NCBI RefSeq assembly: GCF_003951285.1 | Contig: NZ_RXFQ01000017.1 | Coordinates: 1-64,000 of the forward strand | Direction: 5' to 3' | DNA length: 64,000 nucleotides | DNA from: Variovorax beijingensis | GTDB lineage: Bacteria; Pseudomonadota; Gammaproteobacteria; Burkholderiales; Burkholderiaceae_C | In this document: positions 1 to 8,304 of the stretch, one piece after another | How the letters are laid out: each line of letters begins with the position of its first letter | How positions within the stretch are numbered: position 1 is the first letter of the stretch | Notes under the pieces: model-generated | The model's database searches: none | Seen by the model: only the letters and a program-made list of their open reading frames with translations | What the model was told of the DNA's origin: nothing | Program-made: the position numbers and the translations under genes

Positions 1-1
1 C

Positions 2-352
2 TCGGGGCGCGACACGGTCTACGACTACGACACCACCGCGGGCAACGTGGACAGCGCGCAGATCGGAGCCGGTGTTTCTGCTGACCAACTTTGGTTTACC
101 AAGAGTGGAAGTGATCTATCGGTAAGCATCATCGGGACTTCTGATCAATTCACTATCAGCAACTGGTACGCGAGCAGTAGCTATCACGTCGAACAATTCA
201 AAACGAGCGACGGAAAAGTCTTGCTAGACAGCCAAGTGCAAGGTCTTGTCGAGGCAATGGCGGCGTTTTCGCCTCCGGCGTCAGGGCAGACTACCTTGCC
301 AAGCACCTATCAGAGCACCTTGAATGCCGTGATAGCTGCCAACTGGCACTGA
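2..352 (+). CDS. C-terminal end of an RTX-like calcium-binding protein (5' end outside window)
   Basis: The frame is open from the first bases of the window, so this is the 3' end of a larger gene. About 116 residues are visible. They match from memory the haemolysin-type calcium-binding-related domain that closes many long secreted RTX proteins: a segment starting LWFTKSGSDL, then IGTSDQFTISNWY and HVEQFKTSDGKVL, followed by a tail rich in Ala and Pro ending in NWH. Such proteins are usually exported by a type I system, bind calcium through nonapeptide repeats, and act outside the cell as adhesins, enzymes or toxins. The repeats and any catalytic domain lie upstream of the window, so the activity cannot be named. 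A GTG at 47 lies inside the frame and is not the true start. Confidence 0.7.
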   Translation, partial: SGRDTVYDYDTTAGNVDSAQIGAGVSADQLWFTKSGSDLSVSIIGTSDQFTISNWYASSSYHVEQFKTSDGKVLLDSQVQGLVEAMAAFSPPASGQTTLPSTYQSTLNAVIAANWH

Positions 353-359
353 GACACGC

Positions 360-388
360 GGTGCGACGCTTATCGATAGCGTCGCACC
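360..388 (+). terminator. Stem-loop after the RTX-like gene
   Basis: A perfect 10-bp stem (360-369 with 379-388) encloses a 9-base loop and starts 8 bases after the stop codon. There is no T tract, so it is not a classical rho-independent terminator. It may stop transcription weakly or protect the 3' end of the mRNA. Confidence 0.45.
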
Positions 389-1193
389 TGTGCGGCCCGC
401 ACTCAGATCACGTTCTTCAATCACAGATCCCCCTCATCGCCCTTTTCGTTGAGCATAGACGATTGGGTAGCGACATCTCCGTAAGTTGAAAAGACATCGC
501 CAGGATGTGGTCGACAGAAGCTGCAGTGCGCCGCCCTGGCGCAGTAAGGCTTCGAGAAAAGCGTGCACCAAGACGGGAGCCGCTGCAGGGCATTCCTTCA
601 GTTAGGCGTCCGGCTCACGTCCGTTGGCCGATGTCAGTCGTCTGCCGATTGGCACATAGTCACTTGGTGCAAACGGCATTCTTTTGCCGAACTGGCCACG
701 CACTACGTCTTCGCTCGGTCTTGGCAACCTAGTCCAGATTGAATGGCCGAAGCTGGATCTGTATGGGCGACGGGTCGAATTCAATGTCCTCCGAGTCGGG
801 AAGCCCGCGCAGAAGGTCCAGTAGAGATGGCTCATTCTGCAGATGCTGGGTTGTGGCTTGCCCAGAAGAAGAACTATTGAGGTCGTCGACGTGATCGGCT
901 GGCGGCCGGCGAGGACTTGAGAGAGGTTTGTCGACTGTGAAGATGAATCTCCTGAAGACCTTAGTATGGTGCACAGGGACTGCGGTTGGTCAACAGGGGC
1001 AAAGCAGAATTGATGCGCTGACCGAAAATTCCAAATTTAATGGTGCAAACCGCAAGGAATTCCATCTTGAGTGAAACACGAGTTCCACTCCGAATGATCG
1101 GTTGCGGCCTATGTCTTTGATTTCAAAAGGAGAGCGGTTCCCTATTGAATGAAAACCGACAGATCCGGCCTGCGGCGGCGTCCGACCTGGGGA
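389..1193. other. About 800 bases without a confident gene
   Basis: This stretch between the RTX-like gene and the Mpo1-like gene has short open frames on both strands, but none has a convincing start or recognised domain. It reads less GC-rich than its surroundings (for example 1015-1130) and may be decayed accessory DNA. One possible short gene on the minus strand (729-974) is listed separately at low confidence. Confidence 0.5.
729..974 (-). CDS. Possible small hypothetical protein, or a gene remnant
   Basis: An 81-codon frame on the minus strand. The last 35 residues (about 47-81) look more protein-like than the rest, with an acidic stretch LPDSEDIEFD and an ending in QLRPFNLD. The first half is polar and low in complexity. 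I see no Shine-Dalgarno sequence, signal peptide or known domain. It could be the tail of a decayed gene rather than an intact small gene. Function unknown. Confidence 0.2.
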   Translation of the reverse strand: MHHTKVFRRFIFTVDKPLSSPRRPPADHVDDLNSSSSGQATTQHLQNEPSLLDLLRGLPDSEDIEFDPSPIQIQLRPFNLD

Positions 1194-1658
1194 TTACCAG
1201 CGGATACCGAGGCGCAGAAACAGCTTGGAGAGTACGAACAGCGGCCCCACCCAAAGATATTGGATGTCTTCGAAGAAAGAAGGTTTCCTGCCTTCGATCT
1301 TGTGGCCGATGAACTGGAAGATCCAGGCCACCACGAAGATGGCGGCGGAAACCGGCAGTACAAGGCTTCCCATCGCATGGACCAGCGCCAGCACCAGGGC
1401 CGTGCCGGCCAGCATGGCGAGCAGAAACGCAGGGGAGCGGAGCAGGGCGTAGTAGACCAGGCTGGCCGCCACGAAGAGGTAGGCGGCCCAGGGGTGCAGC
1501 GCAAACAGCAGGCCGACGAGGCTCAGCATGATGGCCGGGATCGCGGCGAAGTGAATCAGCTCGTTGGTCGGATGGCGGTGGCTTTCGCCATAGTGGGCCA
1601 GCAGCCGGTCGACCTTGCGCTCGCCCGCTGCCAGCGGGGCGTCGGCGGTGTGCATCAT
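1194..1658 (-). CDS. DUF962 / Mpo1-like membrane protein
   Basis: A 154-residue hydrophobic protein of the Mpo1 (DUF962) family. The yeast member is an iron-dependent 2-hydroxy fatty acid dioxygenase; bacterial members are mostly uncharacterised. Family features visible are the His-rich N-terminal part (H22, H27, H29, H36, around HYGESHRHPTN), four hydrophobic segments at about 37-53, 56-73, 77-95 and 99-117, and the C-terminal FIGHKIEGRKPSFFED block at about 116-131. Two ATGs occur in tandem at the start. A GGAG sits about 6 bases upstream of 1658, which supports this start. The gene diverges from the response regulator at 1824. The family call is firm, the substrate is not known. Confidence 0.8.
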   Translation of the reverse strand: MMHTADAPLAAGERKVDRLLAHYGESHRHPTNELIHFAAIPAIMLSLVGLLFALHPWAAYLFVAASLVYYALLRSPAFLLAMLAGTALVLALVHAMGSLVLPVSAAIFVVAWIFQFIGHKIEGRKPSFFEDIQYLWVGPLFVLSKLFLRLGIRW

Positions 1659-1823
1659 GGTTGTCTCCAAAACGCCGCTCGATGCGGCGGGTAGCGCATG
1701 GTGCTCCCGCCCACGGTGGATGGCAAGTGCTATGAAAATAGTAGCGAACACCACCTGAAGGTGGCGGCCGCGCCATGACTTAGTGCACTGTTGCGCGGAT
1801 GGGGCCTCGCTAAGATCGACCGC

Positions 1824-2537
1824 GTGGCTTCGCTCGAATCTTCCTCCAACCCGCCGCCGTCTCTTTTTGCGAGCGGCATCCCCGCGCAGGCGCCGGGTGC
1901 CATCCTGGTGGTGGACGACCACGACTTGCTGCGGCTCGGTGTGCGCGCGCTGATCCAGGCGCAGACCGCTTCTTCGGGGGCGAGCATCGAGGTCTTCGAG
2001 GCCGCCAGCGCGGCCGAGGCGCTGGCGCTCTATGAGAAGCACCGCGAGTCGATCCGCCTGGTGCTGCTGGATCTGGCGCTGCCCGATACCCATGGCTTGA
2101 GCGGCCTCGCGGAATTTCGCCTGCGCCACCCGTCCGCCCGCATCGTGGTGCTGTCGGGCACCGGCAATACGTCGCTGGCACAGGGGGCGGTCGCGTTGGG
2201 CGCGAGCGCCTTTCTTCCCAAGTCGGCGGACCTGAAGGAGGTGGTGGGATTCATCCGCGCCTGCGGCCTGCTCGAGCCTGACGCGTCCGAGGTTCCCCCT
2301 CCCGCCACGATGCCCAAGGTGCTCGGCGGCTACGCCGAATCAGCGCAGGCCAGCGCCTGGCAGGAACTCACGCCGCGCCAGATGCAGGTGCTGCAATGGG
2401 TGCTCGAAGGCAAGGCGAACAAGGAAATCGCGCAACTCGCGAACCTGAGCGAAGGCACGGTGAAGAACCATGTATCGACCATCCTGCTGCTGTTCGGCGT
2501 GCGTTCGCGTGCGCAGCTGATCAGCAGCCTGCGTTGA
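1824..2537 (+). CDS. LuxR/NarL-family response regulator
   Basis: About 237 residues, in two domains. Residues 27-150 form a receiver with the acidic pair D31-D32, the phospho-acceptor D83 in LLLDLALPD, and the conserved Lys at 133 (LPKSA). Residues 181-237 form a LuxR-type helix-turn-helix (LTPRQMQVLQ, then KEIAQLANLSEGTVKNHV). It is a DNA-binding transcription regulator driven by phosphorylation. The next gene, 10 bases downstream, is a hybrid histidine kinase, so the two probably form one two-component system. The GTG at 1824 is the likeliest start; a TTG at 1791 would add 11 residues. Neither has a strong ribosome binding site. Target genes are unknown. Confidence 0.87.
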   Translation: MASLESSSNPPPSLFASGIPAQAPGAILVVDDHDLLRLGVRALIQAQTASSGASIEVFEAASAAEALALYEKHRESIRLVLLDLALPDTHGLSGLAEFRLRHPSARIVVLSGTGNTSLAQGAVALGASAFLPKSADLKEVVGFIRACGLLEPDASEVPPPATMPKVLGGYAESAQASAWQELTPRQMQVLQWVLEGKANKEIAQLANLSEGTVKNHVSTILLLFGVRSRAQLISSLR

Positions 2538-2547
2538 GCCGCCGCGC

Positions 2548-4341
2548 ATGGCCGACACGCCGCTGAACCAGCGCGTGCTGCGCGAGCACGTGGCCTCGGT
2601 CTATTTCAACTACAACGCCACCTTCCTGGCCCGCGTCGTCTTCGTGCTGGTGCTCGGCACGTTCATGTACCTGCAGCTGGGCGACCCGATGGTGCTGCCG
2701 TTCGTCGTGCTGCATCTGACGCTGTATCTGTGCATGTACTTCACGCCGCGCTGGAATCCGTCGGTTCCGGCGGCGGACAGTGCCTGGTGGGCGCGCAGGA
2801 TCACCCGCATCGTGACCCTGCTGGGGTTTGCCGATGCGCTGGCGCCCTGGATCTTCGTGCCCGCGGGCAACCTGCCGGTCACCGCCGCGCTGATGGTGGT
2901 GATGATGGGCAACTGCGCCCGGGCCGTGCAGTCCCTGCGGCCGCTGAAAGCGGCGCTGTTCGGCCACACGCTGCCCATGATGGGCGGGCTGATCATTGCG
3001 CTGGCGTGGCAGCGCGACTCCATCCATCTTTTTCTCGCGGCCTTTGCCTCGATCTACCTGTTTCTCATGCTGCGCGTCGGCGTGCAGGAGCACAGGCTGC
3101 TGGCGGATTCGCTGATCCTGCGCTTCGAGAAGGAAGCCCTGGCCGTGCGGCTGGAAGAGCAGATTGCTGCCACCGAGCGCGCCAGCCAGGAAAAGACCCG
3201 CTTCCTGGCCAGCGCCAGCCATGACCTGCGCCAGCCGCTGCACGCCATCGCGCTGTTCGGCGCTGCGCTCGAGAACGAGCTGCGCGGGCGTCCGGAGGAA
3301 GTGAACGCGCAGCGCCTGATGCGCGCCGTCAATGCCCTGGGCGCCTCGCTCGACATCATGCTGGACATCTCCCGGCTGGATGCCGGCGTGGTCACGCCCG
3401 TGCTCCAGGCCGTCCAGCTCGATGCCCTGTTCCTGCCGCTCAACCACACCTTCTCGGCCCAGGCCGAGCAAAAGCAGTTGCAGTTGCGCGTGCGCGCCAG
3501 CGGGTTGTGGGTGCGCAGCGATCCACAGCTGCTGCATCGGATGCTGTCCAACCTGCTGGACAACGCCCTCAAGTACACCGCGCGCGGCGGAGTGACCGTG
3601 ACGGCCCGCGAGCGCGGGGAGTCCGTGTGGATCGAGGTGCGGGACACCGGCATCGGCATTGCGCCCGAGCAGTCGAACCGGATCTTCGAGGAGTTCTATC
3701 AGATCGACAATCCGGGGCGCGACCGCTCGCGGGGGCTGGGCATCGGCCTGTCGATCGTGCAGCGGCTCTCGCACCTGCTGGGGCACCCGGTGCAAATGCA
3801 TTCGCGGCTGGGGCGCGGCACCCATTTCCGGGTGGTGCTGCCGGCCGTCGCGCCGCTGGCCGGGGTGCTGGCCGGACCTTTCCCGGCCGACGCTGCGGCG
3901 CCGCGGCAGGAAAAACGGCCCGGGCGAGCGGCGCCGGCACTGCCTGCGCGGGTGCTGCTGCTGGACGACGAATCGGAAATCCGGGAAGCCATGACGGGCC
4001 TGCTGCGCTCGCATTCGATCGACGCGCTCGCCGTCGCGGATGAAGCAGCTGCCGCCGCCGCCTTGCGGCAGGCGAGCCGCGAGAGGCGGCCTTTCGAGCT
4101 GCTGATGTGCGACTACCGGCTGGCCGATGGCGTCGATGGGCTGGATGTGGGCCTGCGCCTGAGCGGCCGGCGGCAGGGCGGGCCCACGATCCCCTTGCTG
4201 CTGATCACCGGCGAGACCTCGCCCGACAGGCTGCAGCGCGTGCGGGAATCCGGGGTTCCCGTGCTGTTCAAGCCGGTGGCTACCGATTCGCTGTTCCGGA
4301 TGATGGCCCGAGCGGCAAGCTCGGAGCGACCCAGAATCTAA
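2548..4341 (+). CDS. Hybrid sensor histidine kinase with C-terminal receiver
   Basis: A 597-residue membrane kinase. Residues 25-180 hold about six hydrophobic segments with no periplasmic domain of any size, so the signal is probably sensed in the membrane. A short coiled coil (about 190-215) leads to the H-box (H225 in SASHDLRQPLH), the N-box (N339 in LLDNALKY), the DTGIG box at 366-370 and the glycine box RGLGIGLS at about 395-402. A receiver follows (D473-D474, phospho-site D522 in MCDYRLADG). All catalytic residues are present. It lies 10 bases after the LuxR-type regulator and is presumably co-transcribed. The internal receiver may act as a sink or relay between H225 and the regulator. 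Confidence 0.9.
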   Translation: MADTPLNQRVLREHVASVYFNYNATFLARVVFVLVLGTFMYLQLGDPMVLPFVVLHLTLYLCMYFTPRWNPSVPAADSAWWARRITRIVTLLGFADALAPWIFVPAGNLPVTAALMVVMMGNCARAVQSLRPLKAALFGHTLPMMGGLIIALAWQRDSIHLFLAAFASIYLFLMLRVGVQEHRLLADSLILRFEKEALAVRLEEQIAATERASQEKTRFLASASHDLRQPLHAIALFGAALENELRGRPEEVNAQRLMRAVNALGASLDIMLDISRLDAGVVTPVLQAVQLDALFLPLNHTFSAQAEQKQLQLRVRASGLWVRSDPQLLHRMLSNLLDNALKYTARGGVTVTARERGESVWIEVRDTGIGIAPEQSNRIFEEFYQIDNPGRDRSRGLGIGLSIVQRLSHLLGHPVQMHSRLGRGTHFRVVLPAVAPLAGVLAGPFPADAAAPRQEKRPGRAAPALPARVLLLDDESEIREAMTGLLRSHSIDALAVADEAAAAAALRQASRERRPFELLMCDYRLADGVDGLDVGLRLSGRRQGGPTIPLLLITGETSPDRLQRVRESGVPVLFKPVATDSLFRMMARAASSERPRI

Positions 4342-4475
4342 TACTTTCGAATCTGCTGTCGTTAGTTGCCGGTGCGTTTGCCGGCGATGTCATGACTTTC
4401 GGCACTGGTGGCCGTCAGCCCCCCGGACGTACCTTCCCTGGGTCGCAACACACATCGATCAGGGAGGATTTCCAA

Positions 4476-5510
4476 ATGAGTTTCAAGCTTGCAGCGGTAG
4501 CAGCCGCAGTGGCCGCCACACTGGCTCTGGCGGCCTGCGGCGGCGGGGGAGGCGGAGGGGGTGGCGCATTGCCGATCGGCTGGGGCTCGCCGCCTCCTGC
4601 ACCCGCGCCGGCGCCAGCGCCCGCCCCGGCGCCAGCGCCCGCCCCGGCACCGGCCCCAGCGCCCGCCCCGGCCACCCGCACCTTCATGTACGAGGCCCTG
4701 CCGCCCGCCGCCGACGCCTCGGCGTTTCTCGACCAGCTCAATGCCCAGGGCGCCAGGGCCTTCCGCTTCTTCAGCGGACTGGCCTTCCCCACCAGCCCGA
4801 CCAGCTCGGAGGTCGTGGAGGCCTACGTGAAGGATGCCGGTACCACCTACGCCTTCGAGCTGCTGCCGGACACCGGCTCCACGGCGGACCTGCAGGCCCA
4901 GCTCAACGCCCAGGGCGCTCGGGGTTTCAAGTGGGGTGGGCCCTACGTGGTCGGCGGCCAGATCCGCACGCTCTACCGCAAGGACAATGGCTCGGCATCG
5001 ACCTACACCTATGCCGTGCTGGCGGCACCCACCGACAGCGCCGCCTATCTGTCGCTGATCAATGCGCAGGGCGGCAACGGCTACTACAGCGTCGGCGGCG
5101 CCTACATGGTCGGCGGCGCCACGGTGCTGGTCTTCCAAAAGGACGCGCAAGGCAATGCCACCTACGGCTATGAAGCGCTGGACCAGCCCGGCAGCGACGC
5201 CGACTTCCTGGCCCAGTTCGAGGCGAAGGGCGCCCAGGGCTTCCGGTTCAAGACCGGCTACGTCTTCTCGGACGGCTTGAAACTGCTCTACGAGAAAGAC
5301 CTGTCGCAATCGGCCACGTTCAGCTACCAGAACCTGCAGCCCGCGGCCAACAGCGCGGACTACATCGTGCAGGCGAACGCCGAAGGTGCCAAGGGCAACG
5401 CACTGGTGGGCGAATACGGGCTGCCGAGCGGACAGATCAGGACACTCTACGTCAAGCCGACCAACTGCAGCGGCTTTCTCTGCGACACCCGCTCCCTCTT
5501 CGGCTTTTGA
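4476..5510 (+). CDS. Lipoprotein built of five tandem ~55-residue repeats
   Basis: A 344-residue protein with a lipoprotein signal (lipobox LALAAC, lipid-bearing C21), then nine glycines, then a Pro-Ala spacer of about 35 residues (4593-4674) that could span the periplasm or peptidoglycan. The rest is five consecutive repeats with the pattern aromatic-x-Tyr-Glu-x-Leu-x-Pro, then a Phe-Leu-x-Gln-x-Asn-Ala-Gln-Gly-Ala-x-Gly-Phe core, then Gly-rich turns and Leu-Tyr-x-Lys-Asp. The C terminus carries a Cys pair (CSGFLC). AGGGAGGA at 4461-4468 supports the ATG at 4476. I do not recognise a named family for the repeat and assign no function; surface display or ligand binding would be guesses. It could be regulated by the upstream two-component system, but the gap of 134 bases suggests its own promoter. 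Confidence 0.82.
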
Positions 5511-5534
5511 GGCCAGGCGGCCGCTGCTGGCGCG

Positions 5535-6791
5535 TCAGCCCAGCAGCGCCAGGGCGAACTCGCGTGCGTTGAAGGTCTCGAGGTCTTCCAGCTTCTCGCC
5601 CACGCCGATGAAGTAGACCGGAACCGGCCGCTCGCGCGCAATGGCGCAGAGCACGCCGCCCTTGGCCGTGCCGTCGAGCTTGGTCACCACCAGGCCGGTG
5701 AGGCCCAGCGTCTCGTCGAAGGCCCTGACCTGCGCCAGGGCGTTCTGCCCGGTGTTGCCGTCGATTACCAGCAGCACCTCGTGCGGCGCGGTAGCGTCGG
5801 CCTTGGTGACGACGCGCTTGATCTTCTTGAGCTCGTCCATCAGGTGCAGCTGCGTCGGCAGCCGGCCTGCGGTGTCGACCAGCACCACGTCCTTGCCGCG
5901 CGCCTTGCCGGCCGTGACTGCGTCGAAGCTCACGGCCGACGGATCGCCGCCCTCCTGGCTCACGATCTCGACCGTGTTGCGGTCGGCCCAGACCAGCAGC
6001 TGCTCGCGCGCCGCCGCACGGAAGGTGTCGGCCGCGGCCAGCAGCACCGAGGCGCCTTCGCTGGCCAGGTGCTTGGTGAGCTTGCCGATCGAGGTGGTCT
6101 TGCCGGCGCCGTTGACGCCCGCCACCATGATCACCGTCGGCGTGAACTGGCCGATCACCAGCGGCTTTTCGAGCGGCTGGAGCAGGTCGGTGATCGCATC
6201 GGCCAGCAGCCGCTTCACTTGCGACGCATCGGTCGCCATCTGGCGCTTGACGCGGCCGCGCAGGTCGTCGAGCAGGTATTCGGTGGCCTTGACGCCGGCG
6301 TCGGCCATCAGCAGGGCCGATTCGAGTTCCTCGTACAGCGCTTCGTCGATCTGCGCGTTGACGAACACCGCCTGGATGCCTGTGCCGGTCTTGCGCAGGC
6401 CGGTCTTGAGCTTGTCGAACCAGCCCTTGCGCTCGGCCGGCATGGCGGCCTCGGTGACGAGGGCGGGCGTGGGCGGCGGCACGGTCGGAACGGCAGGCGC
6501 GGGCGCCGATGCAGCAGGCACGGGCGCGAGGTCCGGCGCCGCGGGGGCGGCTGGTGGCGTGGCCGCGGGTGGCGGCGGAGGGGGCGCGACCGAGGGCGCT
6601 TCGTCTGGTGCTGCAGGCGGCGGCGCCGCTTCCTCCGCGGCCGGCTTCGAGCCGAACCAGCTCGACGGAGAGAACACCGAGCGTGCGGGCGCGGCAGCGG
6701 GCGCAGGCGCAGGTGCCGGCTCGGCGGCCGGCGAGGGCGCCGGCGCGGCCGGGGATTCGGCAGGCGGTTTTTTCTTGAAGAAACTGAACAT
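5535..6791 (-). CDS. ftsY: Signal recognition particle receptor FtsY
   Basis: FtsY is the membrane-associated GTPase that docks the signal recognition particle with its ribosome at the Sec translocon. The 418 residues have a long Pro/Ala-rich N-terminal A region (about 8-118) after a basic FSFFKKK start, then the N domain (about 120-205) and the GTPase G domain: P-loop GVNGAGKT at 225-232, the DTFRAAAREQL insertion-box motif at 255-265, DTAGR at 306-310 and TKLDGTAKGG at 370-379. All GTP-binding motifs are intact. The A region is unusually uniform in composition but this is common in the family. The gene faces the M16 peptidase with only 29 bases between the start codons. Confidence 0.97.
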   Translation of the reverse strand: MFSFFKKKPPAESPAAPAPSPAAEPAPAPAPAAAPARSVFSPSSWFGSKPAAEEAAPPPAAPDEAPSVAPPPPPPAATPPAAPAAPDLAPVPAASAPAPAVPTVPPPTPALVTEAAMPAERKGWFDKLKTGLRKTGTGIQAVFVNAQIDEALYEELESALLMADAGVKATEYLLDDLRGRVKRQMATDASQVKRLLADAITDLLQPLEKPLVIGQFTPTVIMVAGVNGAGKTTSIGKLTKHLASEGASVLLAAADTFRAAAREQLLVWADRNTVEIVSQEGGDPSAVSFDAVTAGKARGKDVVLVDTAGRLPTQLHLMDELKKIKRVVTKADATAPHEVLLVIDGNTGQNALAQVRAFDETLGLTGLVVTKLDGTAKGGVLCAIARERPVPVYFIGVGEKLEDLETFNAREFALALLG

Positions 6792-6802
6792 CGGGAGCTT
6801 TT

Positions 6803-6808
6803 TACAAT
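6803..6808 (+). promoter_or_regulatory. Candidate -10 box for the M16 peptidase genes
   Basis: TACAAT lies 12 bases upstream of the ATG at 6821. If used, transcription would begin within a few bases of the start codon and the leader would be nearly absent. No good -35 box is evident, and any would lie inside the ftsY start region. Confidence 0.3.
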
Positions 6809-6820
6809 CCGACCCATTCT

Positions 6821-8287
6821 ATGAAACACCCCTCGCCACGCCGTGCTGCGTCCGGTGCGGTGCTGGCAATGGCGCTTTGCGCGCTGTGGGCCATGCCTGC
6901 GCAGGCCCAGCCCACACCGGTTTCCGCCGCTCCATCCACTGCCGCTCCCTCCGACGCTGCCGCGGCGGCCTCCGCACCCCGGCAATTCACCCTGGCCAAC
7001 GGCATGACGCTGCTGGTGCAGCCCGACAGGCGCGCGCCCACCGCGGTGCAGATGCTCTGGGTGCGCGTGGGCTCGGTCGACGAGGTCGACGGCACTTCGG
7101 GCGTGGCCCACGTGCTCGAGCACATGATGTTCAAGGGCACCAAGGACATCAAGCCCGGCGAGTTCTCGCGACGCGTGGCGGCGCTGGGCGGCCAGGAGAA
7201 CGCCTTCACCACGCGCGACTACACAGGCTATTACCAGCAGATTCCCGTGGCCAGCCTGGAGCAGGTCATGAAGCTCGAATCGGACCGCTTCGCCAACAAC
7301 CAGTGGTCCGACGACGAGTTCAAGCGCGAGATCGAGGTGGTCAAGGAAGAACGGCGCCTGCGCACCGAAGACCAGCCGCGCGCGCTGCTCGGCGAGCAGC
7401 AGAACGCGGCCGTGTTCACGGCCTCGCCCTACCACCGCCCCGTCGTCGGCTGGATGAGCGACCTCGACGCCATGACGCCCGACGACGCCCGCGCCTTCTT
7501 CCGCCACTGGTACGTGCCCGCCAATGCCGCCGTGGTGGTGGTGGGCGACGTCGACGTGGCCCAGGTGCGTGCGCTGGCCGAGAAGTACTACGGCAGCATT
7601 CCTGCGCGTGCCGTGCCCGCGCGCAAGCCGCGCACCGAGCCCGCGCAGCGCGGCATCCGCCGCATCGAGTTCAAGGCGCCGGCCGAGCAGGCCTACGTGT
7701 CGCTCGCGTTCCGCATTCCGCAGCTGGAGAGCATCGATGCCGCGGACAGCGACGTGTGGGCGCTCGAAGTGCTGTCGGCCGTGCTCGACGGCTATACGGG
7801 CGCACGGCTCGACCGCGCCCTGACCCAGGGCCCCGACCGCGTGGCCGATTCGGCCGGTGCCTATTCGGGCCTGGCCGGCCGCGGGCCGCAGCTGTTCATG
7901 CTGGTGGGCGTGCCGGCCCACGGCAAGAGCGCCGAAGCGGTGGAGGCGGCGTTGCGCGCCCAGGTGGCGCGTGTCGCGAAGGAAGGCGTGAGCGAAGCCG
8001 AGCTCGCGCGCGTCAAGACGCAGTGGGTGGCCAGCCAGACCTACAAGCGCGACTCCGTGATGGCGCAGGCCCGCGAGCTCGGCAGCAACTGGGTGCAGGG
8101 GCTGCCGCTGGACACCAGCGCGCGCATCGTCGCGAAGCTGCAGACCGTGACCCCGGCCCAGGTGCAGGCCGTGGCCGCCAAATACTTCGGCGACGACCAG
8201 CTCACCGTGGCCACGCTGCGCCCGTTGCCGCTCGAAGCCAGGCCGCGCGGCCGCGGTTTTGCCGCCCCGCAGGGCGAACTGCGCTGA
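6821..8287 (+). CDS. M16 family zinc metallopeptidase, catalytic subunit
   Basis: A 488-residue pitrilysin-family (M16) peptidase with a cleavable signal peptide (about 1-30, ending AMPAQAQ), so it works in the periplasm. The inverted zinc motif HxxEH is at H97-V-L-E100-H101, and the third ligand Glu is at about 177 in VVKEER, the expected distance away. The C-terminal M16 domain follows at about 210-400. The next gene is a second M16 protein without the zinc motif, 17 bases downstream. This arrangement is typical of M16B heterodimers, in which one chain cuts and the other supplies binding residues. The natural substrate is unknown. A PQQ-biogenesis role is sometimes assigned by similarity but no pqq genes are nearby. 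Confidence 0.92.
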   Translation: MKHPSPRRAASGAVLAMALCALWAMPAQAQPTPVSAAPSTAAPSDAAAAASAPRQFTLANGMTLLVQPDRRAPTAVQMLWVRVGSVDEVDGTSGVAHVLEHMMFKGTKDIKPGEFSRRVAALGGQENAFTTRDYTGYYQQIPVASLEQVMKLESDRFANNQWSDDEFKREIEVVKEERRLRTEDQPRALLGEQQNAAVFTASPYHRPVVGWMSDLDAMTPDDARAFFRHWYVPANAAVVVVGDVDVAQVRALAEKYYGSIPARAVPARKPRTEPAQRGIRRIEFKAPAEQAYVSLAFRIPQLESIDAADSDVWALEVLSAVLDGYTGARLDRALTQGPDRVADSAGAYSGLAGRGPQLFMLVGVPAHGKSAEAVEAALRAQVARVAKEGVSEAELARVKTQWVASQTYKRDSVMAQARELGSNWVQGLPLDTSARIVAKLQTVTPAQVQAVAAKYFGDDQLTVATLRPLPLEARPRGRGFAAPQGELR

Positions 8288-8304
8288 AAGGCCCGGATTC
8301 TTCA

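Noticed and set aside
505..835. Overlapping short open frames on both strands between the RTX-like gene and the Mpo1-like gene
   Set aside because: Arg-rich translations, no ribosome binding sites and no domain. They look like chance frames in GC-rich DNA.
2521..4014. A 497-codon frame on the minus strand opposite the hybrid histidine kinase
   Set aside because: It is the antisense shadow of a clear kinase gene; the translation is rich in Arg, Gln and His with no domain.
5641..8304. A long plus-strand frame continuing upstream of the second M16 gene, across ftsY
   Set aside because: Only the part from 8305 has a signal peptide and M16 similarity. The upstream part is antisense to ftsY and out of frame with the first M16 gene.
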